This document shows, piece after piece, positions 1-11,540 of a stretch of DNA of 64,000 bases (positions are counted from its first letter, which is position 1; every line of letters begins with the position of its first letter). A model generated the notes under the pieces. It saw only the letters and a program-made list of their open reading frames with translations. It was not told where the DNA came from and did not search any database. Source of the stretch: Silene conica (Eukaryota > Streptophyta > Magnoliopsida > Caryophyllales > Caryophyllaceae). The stretch lies in contig CM055317.2 of assembly GCA_029255685.2 (NCBI GenBank), positions 17,873,501-17,937,500 of the forward strand. The letters run 5' to 3'. The position numbers were made by a program, and so were the translations under genes.

Positions 1-750
1 AGGTTCTCCTTCTTCAATTTCCATTTCAAGAGGATCTTCCCTTGATAACCTGAAATCAGGTTCGTCTAGATTTTCCTCTACGTCCTGTAATGGCTTATCG
101 AAGACATTATTTTCATCAAAGATAACATGAATACTTTCTTCTATGCATAGAGTAAGTTTGTTAAAAACTTTGTAGGCTTTACTATGATTTGAATATCCTA
201 TAAAGATTGCTTCATCACTTCTAGGGTCGAATTTGCTTAATCGGTTTTTACCATTGTTGTGAACGAAGCATTTACTACCAAAAAATCTTAAATGAGATAT
301 GTTTGGTTTACGACCTCGAAGAAGTTCATAAGGTGTCTTTTTAAGGATAGGTCTAATCATAGCACGGCTATGAATATAGCAAGTTGTACTAATAGCCTCA
401 ACCCAAAAGTTTCTAGGTAGGCCACTACAAAGAAGCATTGTTCTAGCCATGTCTTCTAGGGTTCTGTTCATTCGTTCTACGACTCCATTTTGTTGTGGGG
501 TTCTAGGGGCTGAGAAGTTATGTCCAACACCGTTGGTTTTGCAGAACTCAATAAAGGCATGATTGTCGAACTCAGTTCCATGGTCAGTACGAATTGTTAC
601 TAAGTTTGATTTATATTTGTTTTGGACAAGTTTCATGAGACTAACAAATTCATCGAATGTTTCGTCTTTAGAGTGGAGAAAGATTGGCCAAAAAAATCTA
701 GAGTAATCATCAACTAGAACGAAAACGTACCTCGAACCACCTCTGTTTCT
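1..750 (-). pseudogene. Copia integrase core, part of a decayed SIRE-like element
   Basis: Translation of the minus strand gives a Ty1/copia integrase catalytic core. It begins near 745 with a VFVLVDDYSRF block, has RTDHGTEF carrying the second catalytic Asp, and has PQQNGVVERMNRTL carrying the catalytic Glu. The C-terminal part (KTPYELLRGRKPN, then FIGYSNHSKAYKVF) continues to the left edge. I see no stop codon across most of it. In the family this enzyme inserts the cDNA copy into the chromosome. The zinc-binding gag-pre-integrase region and the protease that should precede it are missing (see the deletion near 745-830). Reverse transcriptase, RNase H and the 3' LTR would lie outside the window to the left. 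Confidence 0.9.
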
Positions 751-754
751 TACC

Positions 755-3115
755 TTAGCGATAAACTGCACATATAAATTCAAAGACAGGATTTAGGTAC
801 CAAGCATACTTGGGTCCTTTGTTGTTAGTGATTACAAATACATCTTCTTTTTTAACCCAGACTTGTCTTACATAGGTTTTTCTATAATGGTAGTAGTTGG
901 GTTTTGATGTTTTTGTGTATGTCTTAGTTTGAACTCTTGGTGACCAATTTTTGTGTGTTGTCTGTTGAGGAGATTGTTTGGTTCTGTTTTTCTTTTCTTC
1001 GTAATCGAATGTCATGACGTAGAACCATCTGTGGTCGTTATTTCTTTCCTCAACTTTGTCATCATCACTATCAGAGACGGAAATGGTGTCGTTTGGTATT
1101 CCTAAGGATTTAACAAACTTGACTCCGGTTTTAAAATCTTGTGCGTGTTTCACACAGTTTTCTCGGAGATGACCAGTATGGCCACAAAAAGTACATATTA
1201 AATACTCAGGTAAGTCGGCATATTTTCTTCTTTTAAAGTCTCGATCTGTTGGGCTTTGCTTACACTTAGAGTGATCCCTTCTTCCATAACATTCATGTCC
1301 TAATCCCATCTTCATGTTATTCTCGGATTGTTTAGTTAGAAAAAATTTAGAACGTTAGTACTTCCTTCCCATTTGTCGTGAACTTTCCGAGCATGAAGAA
1401 GGAGATCTTTTAAGGAGTCTATTTCCTTCTTACATTCACTATGGTAAGTGTTGTTAGACTCTTTTAGGTTTTGAATGTCTTTATGGAAGTCAGATACAAT
1501 TTTATCATGTTCTTTCCTGATTTTAGATAAGTTGAATTCTAGATCCATAATTTTGCTTTCGAGGATCTCAACTTCTTTTAGATGAGTCTCATCTTCGACC
1601 ATTATCGAAGATTTAGACTTTAGAAGCTCATTAGCCTTTCTCAAATCTGAAGTTATAGCTTCATTAGCTATAACTTTGGATTGAAGCTCTTTGATGTTGA
1701 GTTTTAGTTTTGAGGTTATAGCTTCATTAGCTATAACTTTAGACTCAAGAACCTTTTTCTCAGACATAACTGTTTCCAACTTAGCATTTGTTTCAATGCT
1801 TATTTTGGATTTCAGTTTCTTAGCTTTGGCTTTCAAAAGTTGATTTTCCTCAGCAATATCGAGGATTTGTTCCTTCAAGTCATCTAACTCAAGATCGTTC
1901 ATGACATTGGTCTAGGGTTTTCTCAAAATATTTAATCAACATAGCCTTAGACAAATTTTTAACTTGACTTTTGAGTTGTAGAAAATTTACCTCTTCGTCA
2001 TCGTCGTCTGAGTCGGATTCTCCAAGGAGACACATATGGGATGCGTCATCTTCGTCATGATCGTTTGAGATTAGATCTAAGCTGACGTTGCTTAAGCATA
2101 GGTTTGCTACCTCATCTTCTTCTGAGTCCTCGTCATCCTCAGATTCTAATTCTCCCCAGCATGACGCGAGCATTACCTTTTTGAACTCCGTCTTAGTCTT
2201 TTCCCTCTTTGATTTGTCTTTGATTTTGTCCCAGCTTGGACAGTCTTTAATCATGTGATCTTGTTGACCACACTTGAAACATCCTCTTTTGAAGAATGTT
2301 TGTTTCGTATCAGTCTTCTTTTTGTCAACAGTTTTGTTATTAGGGTTTTTATATCTACCTTTGAAAACTGCTTTCTTAAATCGTCTTGCGAATAGAACTG
2401 TCTCGTCTTCAAGTTCTTCTTCGCATGCTTCACTTGTGGAGGCTTGTAGAGCGACGCCCTTTCATTTAGAGTCATCGTCATCTTTGTTTAACATGATCTC
2501 ATGAGCCATCAGAGATCCATTCAGTTCTTGGTAAGTAATCTGAGATAGATCACGTGCTTCCTCTATAGCCGTGACCTTTGGTTGCCACTTTTTGGTGAGA
2601 CTCCTGAGAATGTTTCGAATGATATCCTCAGAATCGATCTTTCTACCAAGGTTCCGTAGTTCATTAATAATACAAGAAAATCGTGCAGACATGCTATCAA
2701 TAGATTCATTCTTTTCCATATTGAAAAGTTCATATCTTTGAATAAGCAAATCTATACGATGTTTCCTGACTGCGGATGTTCCTTCGTAAGCAAGTTCGAG
2801 ACCATCCCATATTTCCTTAGCGGAATTACAAAATGAGAATCTATCAAATTCCGAGGTTATCATACCTTTTTGTAGGAGGCTCATAGCCTTAGAATTTTTC
2901 TCCGCAAATTTGTAGTCACTTTCCACATAATCGTTTTCCATCTTTTCGCAGGTTGTTCCATTGGCGGCGACGACCAAGATTTTTTTTGGTCCGGTTTGGA
3001 TGACCTTCCAACATTCTCAATCACATCATTTGATGTAATGAGTCATCATATTCTTCCATAGACTATAGTTCTTACCATCAAAGATAGGACACTTGAGATG
3101 CTTGGAATCTATTGT
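755..3115 (-). pseudogene. Copia gag polyprotein (UBN2 type, SIRE/Maximus-like), decayed
   Basis: Reading leftward on the minus strand: a gag N-terminus near 3110-2980 (YSLWKNMMTHYIK) broken by two in-frame TGA codons; a UBN2 gag core at 2977-2462 with KWQPKVTAIEEARDLS; a CCHC zinc knuckle at 2281-2240 (CFKCGQQDHMIKDC); acidic linkers; a long Lys/Glu coiled coil at 1902-1336 with an internally duplicated KVIANEAITS motif; and a second CCHC knuckle at 1195-1154 (CTFCGHTGHLRENC). Frames change at about 2460, 2250, 1900 and 1320. A very long gag with coiled coil and two knuckles is typical of the SIRE/Maximus lineage, but lineage is my inference. Gag packages element RNA into virus-like particles. 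This copy cannot make an intact protein. Confidence 0.88.
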
Positions 3116-3185
3116 TGATAAAGTATATAATATAGAATCAATAGAAGGATCAAAACTCACGTGGCTAGGCGATCAAGAGCATGAG

Positions 3186-3197
3186 GCTCTGATACCA
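3186..3197 (-). other. Primer binding site of the minus-strand copia element
   Basis: The minus strand reads TGGTATCAGAGC two bases inside the LTR edge at 3200. This matches the 3' end of plant initiator tRNA-Met, the usual copia primer. It fixes the element's orientation and identifies the LTR at 3200-4699 as the 5' LTR. Confidence 0.93.
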
Positions 3198-3199
3198 AT

Positions 3200-4632
3200 T
3201 GAAGAGTCTATTGATGTAATATACTCAAGAAGGGGGGGTTGAATTGAGTATGCCTTCTTTTTGAATCTTCTTCGATGTGTGTAGATGTATGATGATTGTC
3301 GAGCAAAATAAGCAATAGGGAGAGACACAATATTTTTGAAGTGATTCAGTTTCACAAGTTGAAACCTACGTCCACTATTCTCGATTAATAAAATTAGTAC
3401 CGACTCCGGATTAAAATTTTATCAACCCTACTCGTGCAACTTTAATGTTAGTTACAACTCTATCTAGATACTGTTAAATATCTAGCTATGACAAGTACCG
3501 TTAAATACTTGTTTACAATGAGTACCGTAAAATACTCGAACTATCTTACGTCAATAAGATAAGTCTTCAATGTTTCTTTGATGTCACAATCTTGAATGAA
3601 TGAGATCAATGCTGGAGCACTTGAATCTTGAATCAAATATGACAATTATAAGCTCGAATCTTTGAAGAGTAATGAACGGTGGTTTGTCTCGATATGCGTG
3701 AATATGTGTGTGTATTTCGTGTCTCTTAATGTGTCATAGGTAGTCTATTTATATAGAATTATATCTAGGTAATTTGAACCCTAGATGATTTAGGAATATT
3801 ACTTAAACTAGAATACTAGTGTTTTAGTAATACTACCATAAATCTAATCTTAATATATTTAGGAAAGATTTAATAATATACTATAGGTATTATATAAGGA
3901 ATCAATTTCCTAATTCATATTTAGGAAAGATCTTTATATAATAAACAAATAGTAACCTTATTAAAACCAACTTCTTAAACCTTGTCAAAATATAATAAAT
4001 TATATTTTCATAACATAATCTAGTTTGTTTTAGGATATTAAATAAATACATAATATTTACTTAATTCAATCCCACACGTTTTATGGAACGTGTCATGGTA
4101 CACGTTTTCCAAAACCGTTTCAAACAATATTTAGATTATATTATCTTGACAAAAGTTAAATAAAAATCCTTAGTGTATTAGAAATAAATAATTAACTCAT
4201 AAGAAAATTATTTATTCCTTTTTAACTAAAAGATATTTTATATTAACCCATTAAGATTAATAGTTCCATATTCTAAAAATAGAATACCAATTAAACATTA
4301 ATTGTCAACGATGATTTTGGAAATCAAAATCGTTTCAACTATCACACATATATCGATCATTTCTTCTATATGGAGTTATAGCAACGAGCTATACTTTGAA
4401 CCAATCTTGTACTAAAGTTATAGTTGATAATTATAACTTTGGTTCATTATATGCGCTTGCGATCTTCTTTCAATCTTCGATTTAGTCAATCTATTGACTA
4501 ACACACTTGAATCCTTTATACTTGATTGATTAGATCTTGTTACTAATATTATGTACACTTAGCACACGATTATACGCACGAGTATATAATATATAGCTAG
4601 ACTTGTCATTATCAAAACATAAACATATATAC

Positions 4633-4680
<48 letters not shown>

Positions 4681-4699
4681 AGTATATGGTTCAATAACA
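3200..4699 (-). mobile_element. 5' LTR of the SIRE-like copia element
   Basis: A 1,500-bp LTR bounded on the minus strand by TG at 4699-4698 and CA at 3201-3200. Its inner edge abuts the primer binding site. It is closely similar along its whole length to the solo LTR at 7184-8639 (shared GAGTACCGT and GAAGAGTCTATTGAT blocks). A (TA)n run at 4636-4677 largely accounts for its extra length. It would hold the element's promoter and polyadenylation signals. The outer 5 bp are AGTGA (4700-4704); the matching duplication lies outside the window. Confidence 0.88.
4636..4677. repeat. (TA)n microsatellite inside the LTR
   Basis: About 21 TA dinucleotides. The sister LTR has only a few TA steps at the equivalent place (near 8608), so the run expanded after the copies separated. 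Confidence 0.95.
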
Positions 4700-4719
4700 A
4701 GTGACGTGCACTGAGTCTG

Positions 4720-5305
4720 GAATGCAAAGATCGTTTAAGTGAAACCTCGAGATCGACAGTTGAAATGTGCATTAACGAGATGAGCTGGGATACTCTCTAT
4801 ATCTTGAAGGGGATCACGCCAAGAAGCTTTCAAGAACTTGCAACTCGCGCTCATGATATGGAGATCACGATCAAAGGACGTGACAAGTCTCGATCAACTT
4901 CTTCGAAGGCACCAAGTGAAAAGAAGGAGTTCAAGAAAACTGATAAGAGCGAGTTCCAAGTCATTAACATAGGAAACAATGGTCGTTGAACCCATTAGCG
5001 CGCCTGTGAAGATCTCATCCAAGCCCAAATATGAAAAGAAGAATAAGACGTTTGCTTACAACTACCAAAGCGAGAAGCATACCTTGAAGGAGTTACAATC
5101 AAAGAAGTATCTCTTTCCAGACTCTAATTTGACAGGAATGCTAGATGACCTCTTGGAGAAACGGGTTATACAACTGCCAGAGTCCAAGTGCCTTGAGCAA
5201 GCAAGCAAGACAGGCGATCCCAGCTATTGTCGCTGCCAAAGGGAAATTTATAGATTTAAACACAATTGATGAAGTTAATGAGTTTGAAGAAAAAAGATTA
5301 TAGGT
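4720..5305 (+). pseudogene. Ty3/gypsy-like gag fragment, decayed
   Basis: Two overlapping reading frames (4765-4989 and 4979-5269) together resemble the C-terminal half of a plant gypsy gag. The first has YILKGITPRSFQELATRAHDME followed by a basic linker. The second has KYLFPDSNLTGMLDDLLEKR and a degraded zinc-knuckle region (DPSYCRCQREI), then a frame change with AKGKFIDLNTIDEV. These blocks match the conserved order of a widespread plant gypsy gag as I recall it. The 5' end is cut by the copia LTR at 4699. No protease or polymerase follows. Confidence 0.7.
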
Positions 5306-5625
5306 CATTAAAGCTTCAAATTCCGACGAAAACCACTAGTAATACTACCAGTAATGTGATATCTCCAAGGCCGGTCCGGTCGGTGGGGTGGTGAGGACCC
5401 AGAGGCAGGTCAAAGTGGGAAAACATTTGCGGAGAAGGTTGAAGAGGAGGTCGAGAAAGAGATGTTGCCCGCGGTCATATTTGACCAAGGTAATAAGGCG
5501 AGAATGGTGAATTCGGTGTATAAGAAGCTAATTGGGTAACCTGAGTGCCGGTGGCTGGATTCCATGGTTAGCTCACGGTTAGGAAGCGGGGTAAGTGGAG
5601 AAGTAATGATCTGTTTTCGACCGGG
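5306..5625 (+). other. Coding-like remnant, unrecognised
   Basis: Higher GC than its neighbours. One plus frame reads EKEMLPAVIFDQGNKARMVNSVYKKLIG, then a stop, then ECRWLDSMVSSRLGSGVSGEVMICFRPG. It looks like decayed coding sequence, possibly the continuation of the neighbouring gypsy remnant, but I cannot assign a family. It is interrupted at 5625 by the element at 5626-7024. Confidence 0.35.
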
Positions 5626-7024
5626 GGATAAGCTATCTCACACATATACAAAAATACCGTAGGTACGGCAAATAAATGTAGTATAAAAGGGTCGAATCCA
5701 CTAGGACAAGGGATATTACGAATAATAATGATATGGAATAATTTCTATCTATGTCAATTACGAATTGAGTTTGTTTTTGTTTGATTGAATAAAAATAATA
5801 TATAAAAGAAGTAATCTAGAGGTTTCGGGTTAACATGTGAATATGATAAAAGAGTAAATGACTAAAACTGTAATGCATAATATATTTCAATTATTTAGGT
5901 ATTTAAAAACATTAAAACTTACGATAATAGTGTTAATCATAGACCGGGGTACGGTCTAACCGTCTTACAACTTTGCTAGGTCTACCTATTACCTCATGTT
6001 TAGCCTAATTTTATTCTATGTTCTCCAACATGTAGAAAGTATTTAACAATCTTAATTTTTGTTTTTGGGCTTAAACTTGGATTAATATATAGCAAAACAA
6101 CATGGATTATAAATAATATGAATAATATTATGTCATTTACTAATTAAGTCACTTTCACTAATGTTAATTCACATGTCTTCCCTAGTCTCTAGATTTAGTA
6201 AATTAGTTACTCGTAATAAAATGTAAACTAAAGCAAAATGGTAAATTAAACATAATAAAAGAAGGAAAAGAAATACTATACCGAAATGAAGGACTTATAA
6301 CTTGTAAGGAAGAATGGAACATAAAACCAAATGATTTCTTGTACTTATAAAAATGTAACTTTATTACAACTTAGAAATGTAAACAAATGATGAACTAGTA
6401 AGTAAATATATGAGAATTGTTTGAAAGTATTTGAGAATTAAACTAAATTATGATGAGAGAAATGAAAAGTATATGGAATAAAATATGAAGGAAAAAGATG
6501 TCCCTAAAGTCACAAAACAACGCTAATTTTATAGTAAAATAAGGCTAAAACGGAAGCAACTACAGCACCCCAACCCCGATCGGGGACGCAATGATCCGAG
6601 TTATTTCACTTCAATTCCTTTATTCAAAGCATTAAGGATCAAATGTTTGTCTTAATGCATGATAAATCACCCGGTTTTAAGACACTCTTAATCAACCCTA
6701 AAGCATCCAATGTTGAGATATTTTATGTTAAATTATTTACTTTGCATTTTGGGCTTGATTTTGTGATTTGTTTGCATTTCAACATTTTCGATTTTTTCAT
6801 ATTTGGGCTCAAAAAATTCTCTATCATGTTCTTAGCTCAACTCTTTAGCCATTTTGCAATTGTGATAGGAAAAAACCTTGAAAATTTAGATTCCTACAAA
6901 ATAGAGAAATACTTGCAAAACCACTAAAAAGTAATATTAGCTCATAAATCACTAATTAAAGCGTAAAATGAAATGTAAAATAAGCTAATATAGGGGTTAA
7001 AAGTATATAAAATAAACACTCATT
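5626..7024. mobile_element. Unclassified 1.4 kb AT-rich insertion flanked by ACCGGG
   Basis: A 1,399-bp non-coding AT-rich block interrupts coding-like, GC-richer sequence. The same six bases, ACCGGG, stand at 5620-5625 and 7025-7030, as a target-site duplication would. The ends are GGATAAGCTATC and TAAACACTCATT, without clear TG...CA or inverted repeats. Near the left end there is a block reading ACCGTAGGTACGGCAAATAAA. The ORF at 6643-6927 has no recognisable domain and I regard it as chance. A non-autonomous retroelement is possible. Confidence 0.4.
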
Positions 7025-7030
7025 ACCGGG

Positions 7031-7178
7031 CAAACAATTCCTGGGTCCGGAAACGGGTTTAGTTGTTAGGTGAGGATAGAGTGAAAGAGTGAAGGGGATA
7101 AATATGTGAATGCGTTTAGTGAAGTGGTGAGGTTGGCTTGTCAGTCAAAGGATTATGGGTATTATTGGAGGTTTCATA
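7031..7178 (+). other. Continuation of the unrecognised coding-like remnant
   Basis: One plus frame reads GDKYVNAFSEVVRLACQSKD then YGYYWRFH with no stop until the solo LTR at 7184. Its composition is like that of 5306-5625, and the two are separated only by the insertion at 5626-7024. Family not recognised. Confidence 0.3.
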
Positions 7179-7183
7179 CAAGG

Positions 7184-8639
7184 TGAAGAGTCTATTGATA
7201 TGATATACTCAAGAAGGGGGGTTGAATTGAGTATGCCTTCTTTTTAGAATATTTTTCGATGTGTGCGGATGTATGATGAATGTCGAGTAGAGCAAGAATA
7301 AATAGAGACACGATATTTTTGAAGTGGTTCAGTTTCACAATTTGAAACCTACGTCCACTATTCTCAATTAATAAAATTAGTACCGACTCCGGATTACAAT
7401 TTTATCAACCCTACTCGTACAACTTTGATGTTAGTTGTAACTCTATCTAGATACCGTTAAATATCTAGCTACGACAAGTACCGTTAAATACTTGCTTACA
7501 ATGAGTACCGTGAAATACTTTATCTATCTTACGCTAATAAGATAAGTCTTTAATGTTTCTTCAAAGTCACAATCTTGAATAAGACCAATGCTGGAGCACT
7601 TAAATCTTGAAACGAATATGACAATTTAAGCTCGAATCTTGAAGAATTATGATCGGCGGTTTCTCTCAATTTGCGTGAATGTATGCGTGTGATTTTCGTG
7701 TATTTTAATGTGTCATAGGTAGTCTATTTATATAGAATTATATCTAGATAATTTGAACCCTAGATGATTTAGGAATATTACTTAAACTAGAATTCTAGTC
7801 TTTTAGTAATACTACCATAAATCTAATCTTAATATGTTTAGGAAAGATTTAATAAGATAATTTAGGTATTATACAAGGAATCAATTTCCTAATTCATATT
7901 TAGGAAAGATCTTATATAATAAACAAATAGCAACCTTATTAAAATAAACTTCCAAAACCTTGTCAAAATATAATAAATTATATTTCCATAATATAATCTA
8001 GTTTGTTTGGGACATTAAATACATACATAATATTTATTTAACCAAACCTACACAAACACTAAACGTGTGATTCTACACGGTTTCCAAAACCGTTTAGCAC
8101 GTTTTTTAGTATTATATTATTTGACAATAAGGTTAAATAAAAATCCTTAGTTTATTAGAAATAAATAATTAACTCATAAGAAAATTATTTATTCCTTTTT
8201 AACTAAAAGATATTTTATATTAACCCATGAAGATTAATAATTCCATATTCTAAAAATAGAATACCAATTAAACATTAATTGTTCACGACGACTTTGGAAA
8301 CCAAAATCGTTTCAACTATCACAATTTCTTCCGAACATTTGTTCATTATAGAGTTATAGCTGCGAGCTACAACTTGAACCAATCTCATACTAAAGTCATA
8401 ATTGATAAGTATAAATTTAGTTCATTATGCACTTGTGATCTTTCAATCCTTGATTAGTCAATCCATTGACTAATATTCTTGAATCTTTTATACTTGATTG
8501 ATGAGATCTTCTAAACTAATATTTTGTACACTTAGCACACGATTATACGCACGAGTATATAATATATATAGCTAGACTTGTCATTATCAAAACATAAACA
8601 TATATACTTAATATATGCATTTGAATATATGGTTCAACA
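7184..8639 (-). mobile_element. Solo LTR of the SIRE-like copia family
   Basis: A 1,456-bp LTR (TG at the minus-strand 5' end 8639, CA at 7185-7184), closely related to the LTR at 3200-4699. It is flanked by a perfect 5-bp duplication CAAGG at 7179-7183 and 8640-8644. No primer binding site or internal domain is attached on either side. The perfect TSD with one LTR shows that an inserted element lost its interior by LTR-LTR recombination. Confidence 0.93.
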
Positions 8640-8674
8640 CAAGGGAAATTTCTCATTTAGGTTCAACCGTCTAA

Positions 8675-8806
8675 AAGTTGTAATGTTACTCTTAGATCTT
8701 TAATCGAAGAGCACACGTAGATTTGTGTGTATATTAGGGTAAGTTGTAATGTTACTCTTAAATTTTGAATAGAAGAGCACACGTAGATTTGTGTGTATAT
8801 TAGGGT
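8675..8806. repeat. 66-bp tandem duplication
   Basis: Two adjacent units, 8675-8740 and 8741-8806, both starting AAGTTGTAATGTTACTCTTA and ending GTGTGTATATTAGGGT. They differ at a few positions in the middle. Confidence 0.9.
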
Positions 8807-9081
8807 AGTATGTTCTGGTATGTAAATGTATGTGTTAGATGTAAATGTATGTGTTATTACTTTATATTATATGCATAATATAGAAATAGATTAACTAAAA
8901 TATGTAGTCAAAATATATTTTGCACAATTTACTAAATTTTTGCCACGAATATTGTGTCGTTTATTAATGTTTTGTCACAATTCTTATTATTATTGTTGTT
9001 TTTATTTTTTTGTTATGTAATTAATTCAACCTAAAATAAATTTGTCAAAATAAGAAAATTTTTATTTTTATTTGTGAATTA

Positions 9082-9288
9082 CTCCCTCTGTCCCGGTCAT
9101 TTGTTATCTATTTCCATTTTGGGGTGTATCATTGAATTGTTATCTATTTCCATTTTTGGCAACTTTTTGTGGATGACATTTGATTACATGTGGGGCCATA
9201 TAATTTGTGTGGTCCAAATTCATTTACACTTCTTTTCTTAATCTTTGTGTCAAAAGCAATAGATAACAATTGATCGGGACGGAGGGAG
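9082..9288. mobile_element. Stowaway-like MITE
   Basis: A 207-bp element with terminal inverted repeats CTCCCTCTGTCCCGGTCA and the complement of TGATCGGGACGGAGGGAG, flanked by the dinucleotide TA at 9080-9081 and 9289-9290. CTCCCTCCGTCCC termini and a TA target site are typical of plant Tc1/mariner Stowaway elements. No coding capacity. Confidence 0.9.
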
Positions 9289-9290
9289 TA

Positions 9291-9918
9291 TAATTTAACG
9301 TAAATTGAATTATTATTTTTGAAAAATTATGGTGAGAAATATAAATTGTGTTTAATAGTATTAAATATATTAATTTTAAGTTTAATATTTTTTAATATTG
9401 TGCTTTAATTTGTGTTCAATGTTATGATTTTTTCATTCTTTTTGAATAATAATGGTAATGTGACATGTTCTAATAGTCTTAAAAGGTGAATGGCTAAAGA
9501 TAATACTTAGTCTTATGTTTTAAAATGTGAACCAGCTCATGCAATTTAAATATAATCATAAAATAATCTAAATACGATTCAAGAAACATAATTATAAAAT
9601 TAACTAAAACAATCTAAATATCGTTCCAAATATTGGAAAATTTCTTGATAGACTACATTAGTTGTTATATTTAATATCAACATTGATTTAATACACAAAA
9701 AATTATACCTGATTGAATATTTTCATGACGTACGTAATAGCTTATTTTTTAAAAGAAAAAAAAAACTGAAATTCTAATGTTTTGCATTTACACTTAATTT
9801 ATAGTTGCATTTAGTATTTAGTATTTAAATTCTTTGCTAATTAATACTATATTATCAAATAATTTTAGTCAAATACTGCGATTTTTGTACAACATTGATT
9901 TTTATCAATTGTTATAAC
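9291..9918. other. AT-rich intergenic DNA
   Basis: No gene or repeat recognised, as also for 8807-9079. Short AT-rich runs only. Confidence 0.6.
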
Positions 9919-9929
9919 TTTTTGTACTT

Positions 9930-10153
9930 TTTTTTTATGATGAGGGGGTTTGAACCATCTTGGGCACGCAACAATACCATTTAATCACTGCGTACCATGT
10001 AAGATCAATCCACGGGGTTACCCCTCACTGCAAGACACGTGGTCCAGTCTCATCGTCTAGAGAGATTCGAAACCAAGACACCGCAGTCCATCCATTGGAT
10101 GTTTTGAGGGAACTTGAATCTCCACTAGACCAAGAGCATTTGGTTATTAATTT
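9930..10153 (-). mobile_element. tRNA-derived SINE
   Basis: On the minus strand an A-box-like TGGTCTAGTGG (10132-10122) is followed about 48 bases later by a B-box-like GGTTTCGAATCTC (10074-10062). This is the internal RNA polymerase III promoter of tRNA-derived SINEs. The 3' end is a short poly(A) tract on that strand (the T-run after 9929). An 11-bp direct repeat TTTTTGTACTT flanks it at 9919-9929 and 10154-10164, as expected of LINE-mediated insertion. Length is about 224 bp. The ORF across it is chance. Confidence 0.85.
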
Positions 10154-10169
10154 TTTTTGTACTTATTTC

Positions 10170-10735
10170 TATTGTTACGTAATTTATTATTTTAGTTTAA
10201 AACTTATGGGGACTTAATTCAATTAGTACAATTTATTGCAATTTATTATTGTAGTTAAAATATGAACTGAATTATTTTCGCTTTATATTATTCATTATTC
10301 GTTAATATTTACGTAGAAAATATAAAAGTAAACATTTACGTAGAAAACATAAACCTAGAGTTTTTTAGTAATTAATTTCATATTATTTATTGTGGGTCCC
10401 ATATTTTTTGTTAAAAAAACAAAAAAAATTATATGTTATGACGTGGATGCATGATAATGCTTTAAATGTTTTTGTAATTTATATAGATAAGATTACTGAA
10501 GAAATATGGGGATGATCGATGGGTTTCAAAATTACCGTATTATCACAGTTGTGCATCTAAAATCGTTTATGGTCTTGAACAGTAAAATTGCGAGATTAGT
10601 CCTAGTAAAAAAGTTATTTGGAGTAGCAAATATGTTCAATGAATCACGTATATAGAGTAATAGTCTCTTCTATAAACCTACATGTCCTTATTCTTGTTTT
10701 AATACTCTCCTTTTAATTTAATCAAAACTGCTGAA
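10170..10735. other. AT-rich intergenic DNA
   Basis: Nothing recognised. It lies between the SINE and the gypsy remnant. Confidence 0.6.
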
Positions 10736-10739
10736 AAAC

Positions 10740-11450
10740 GACCGACATACTCGACCAAGTAAGCCCAACTCGGTCGAGTAACTACTTACTCAGTCGAGTT
10801 CCCACTCGGCAGAACCCAAACCTCAGATAACGGACAACCTACTCGGTCGAGTTACCTCAACTCGGCCGAGTAGCCAAGGATAAAAAAACATGTAGTATTA
10901 CGGTTTCCCTCCTTAAAAATGAACTTAATCCCCTAAGTTCACACCAACATCCGAACCAAGCAACAATCCCGATCAACAAGAAAAAGGAAAGACTCAAACG
11001 ACCTTTACCATAAGAAATATCAATGACCGACATAGCTCGATTAAAACTAACATGATCATCTCTAACCCCCTAAAAGAAAAAGGTTAGGACCATGTAACCA
11101 ACTGTACCTGATCAAGAAGATGAGGGTGTCGCTCTCTTATAGCATCATCTGCTTCCTAATTGGCTTCTTCAACTACATGATTAATTAGACCATAACACTT
11201 TAGCAAGAACGGTTTCACCGCCCCCTTGTTTTACGAACCTTTCGATCCAAAATCTCCTTTGGTGTCTCAACATAGGTAAGTGTCTCATCTAACTCAATAT
11301 GCTACACTTCAAGTATATAAGCTAGGTCATAAATATACCGTTAGAACTGAGATACATGAAAAACATTATGTACCCGATCAAGTGTCGGTGGCAAAGCCAA
11401 CCGATATGCCACTTCACGCTATTCAATAAAGGACCTCATAAGGACCTCAG
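10740..11450 (-). pseudogene. Minus-strand gypsy remnant: integrase/chromodomain end and downstream region
   Basis: The minus strand from about 11450 down encodes, in broken frames, GPYEVLY, REVAYRLALPP, LDRVHNVFHVSQ, IELDETLTYVETPKEILD and RKVRKTR, then a decayed chromodomain-like tail. These are the integrase C-terminus and tail of a Tekay/Del-type gypsy element. Downstream on that strand (10870-10749) is a cluster of ACTCGGCCGAGT/ACTCGGTCGAGT palindromes, like the LTR start at 19084. The matching upstream part of this remnant is at 20147-20425, on the far side of the inserted plus-strand element. Confidence 0.8.
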
Positions 11451-11540
11451 GAATTGTTTTCTCTTCTTTTCGATTTTCTGTTTCATGAGTCATAGGCTGT
11501 TTGCTTACGTTTACCTCCTTCATTCCTTCATAATAGTTGC

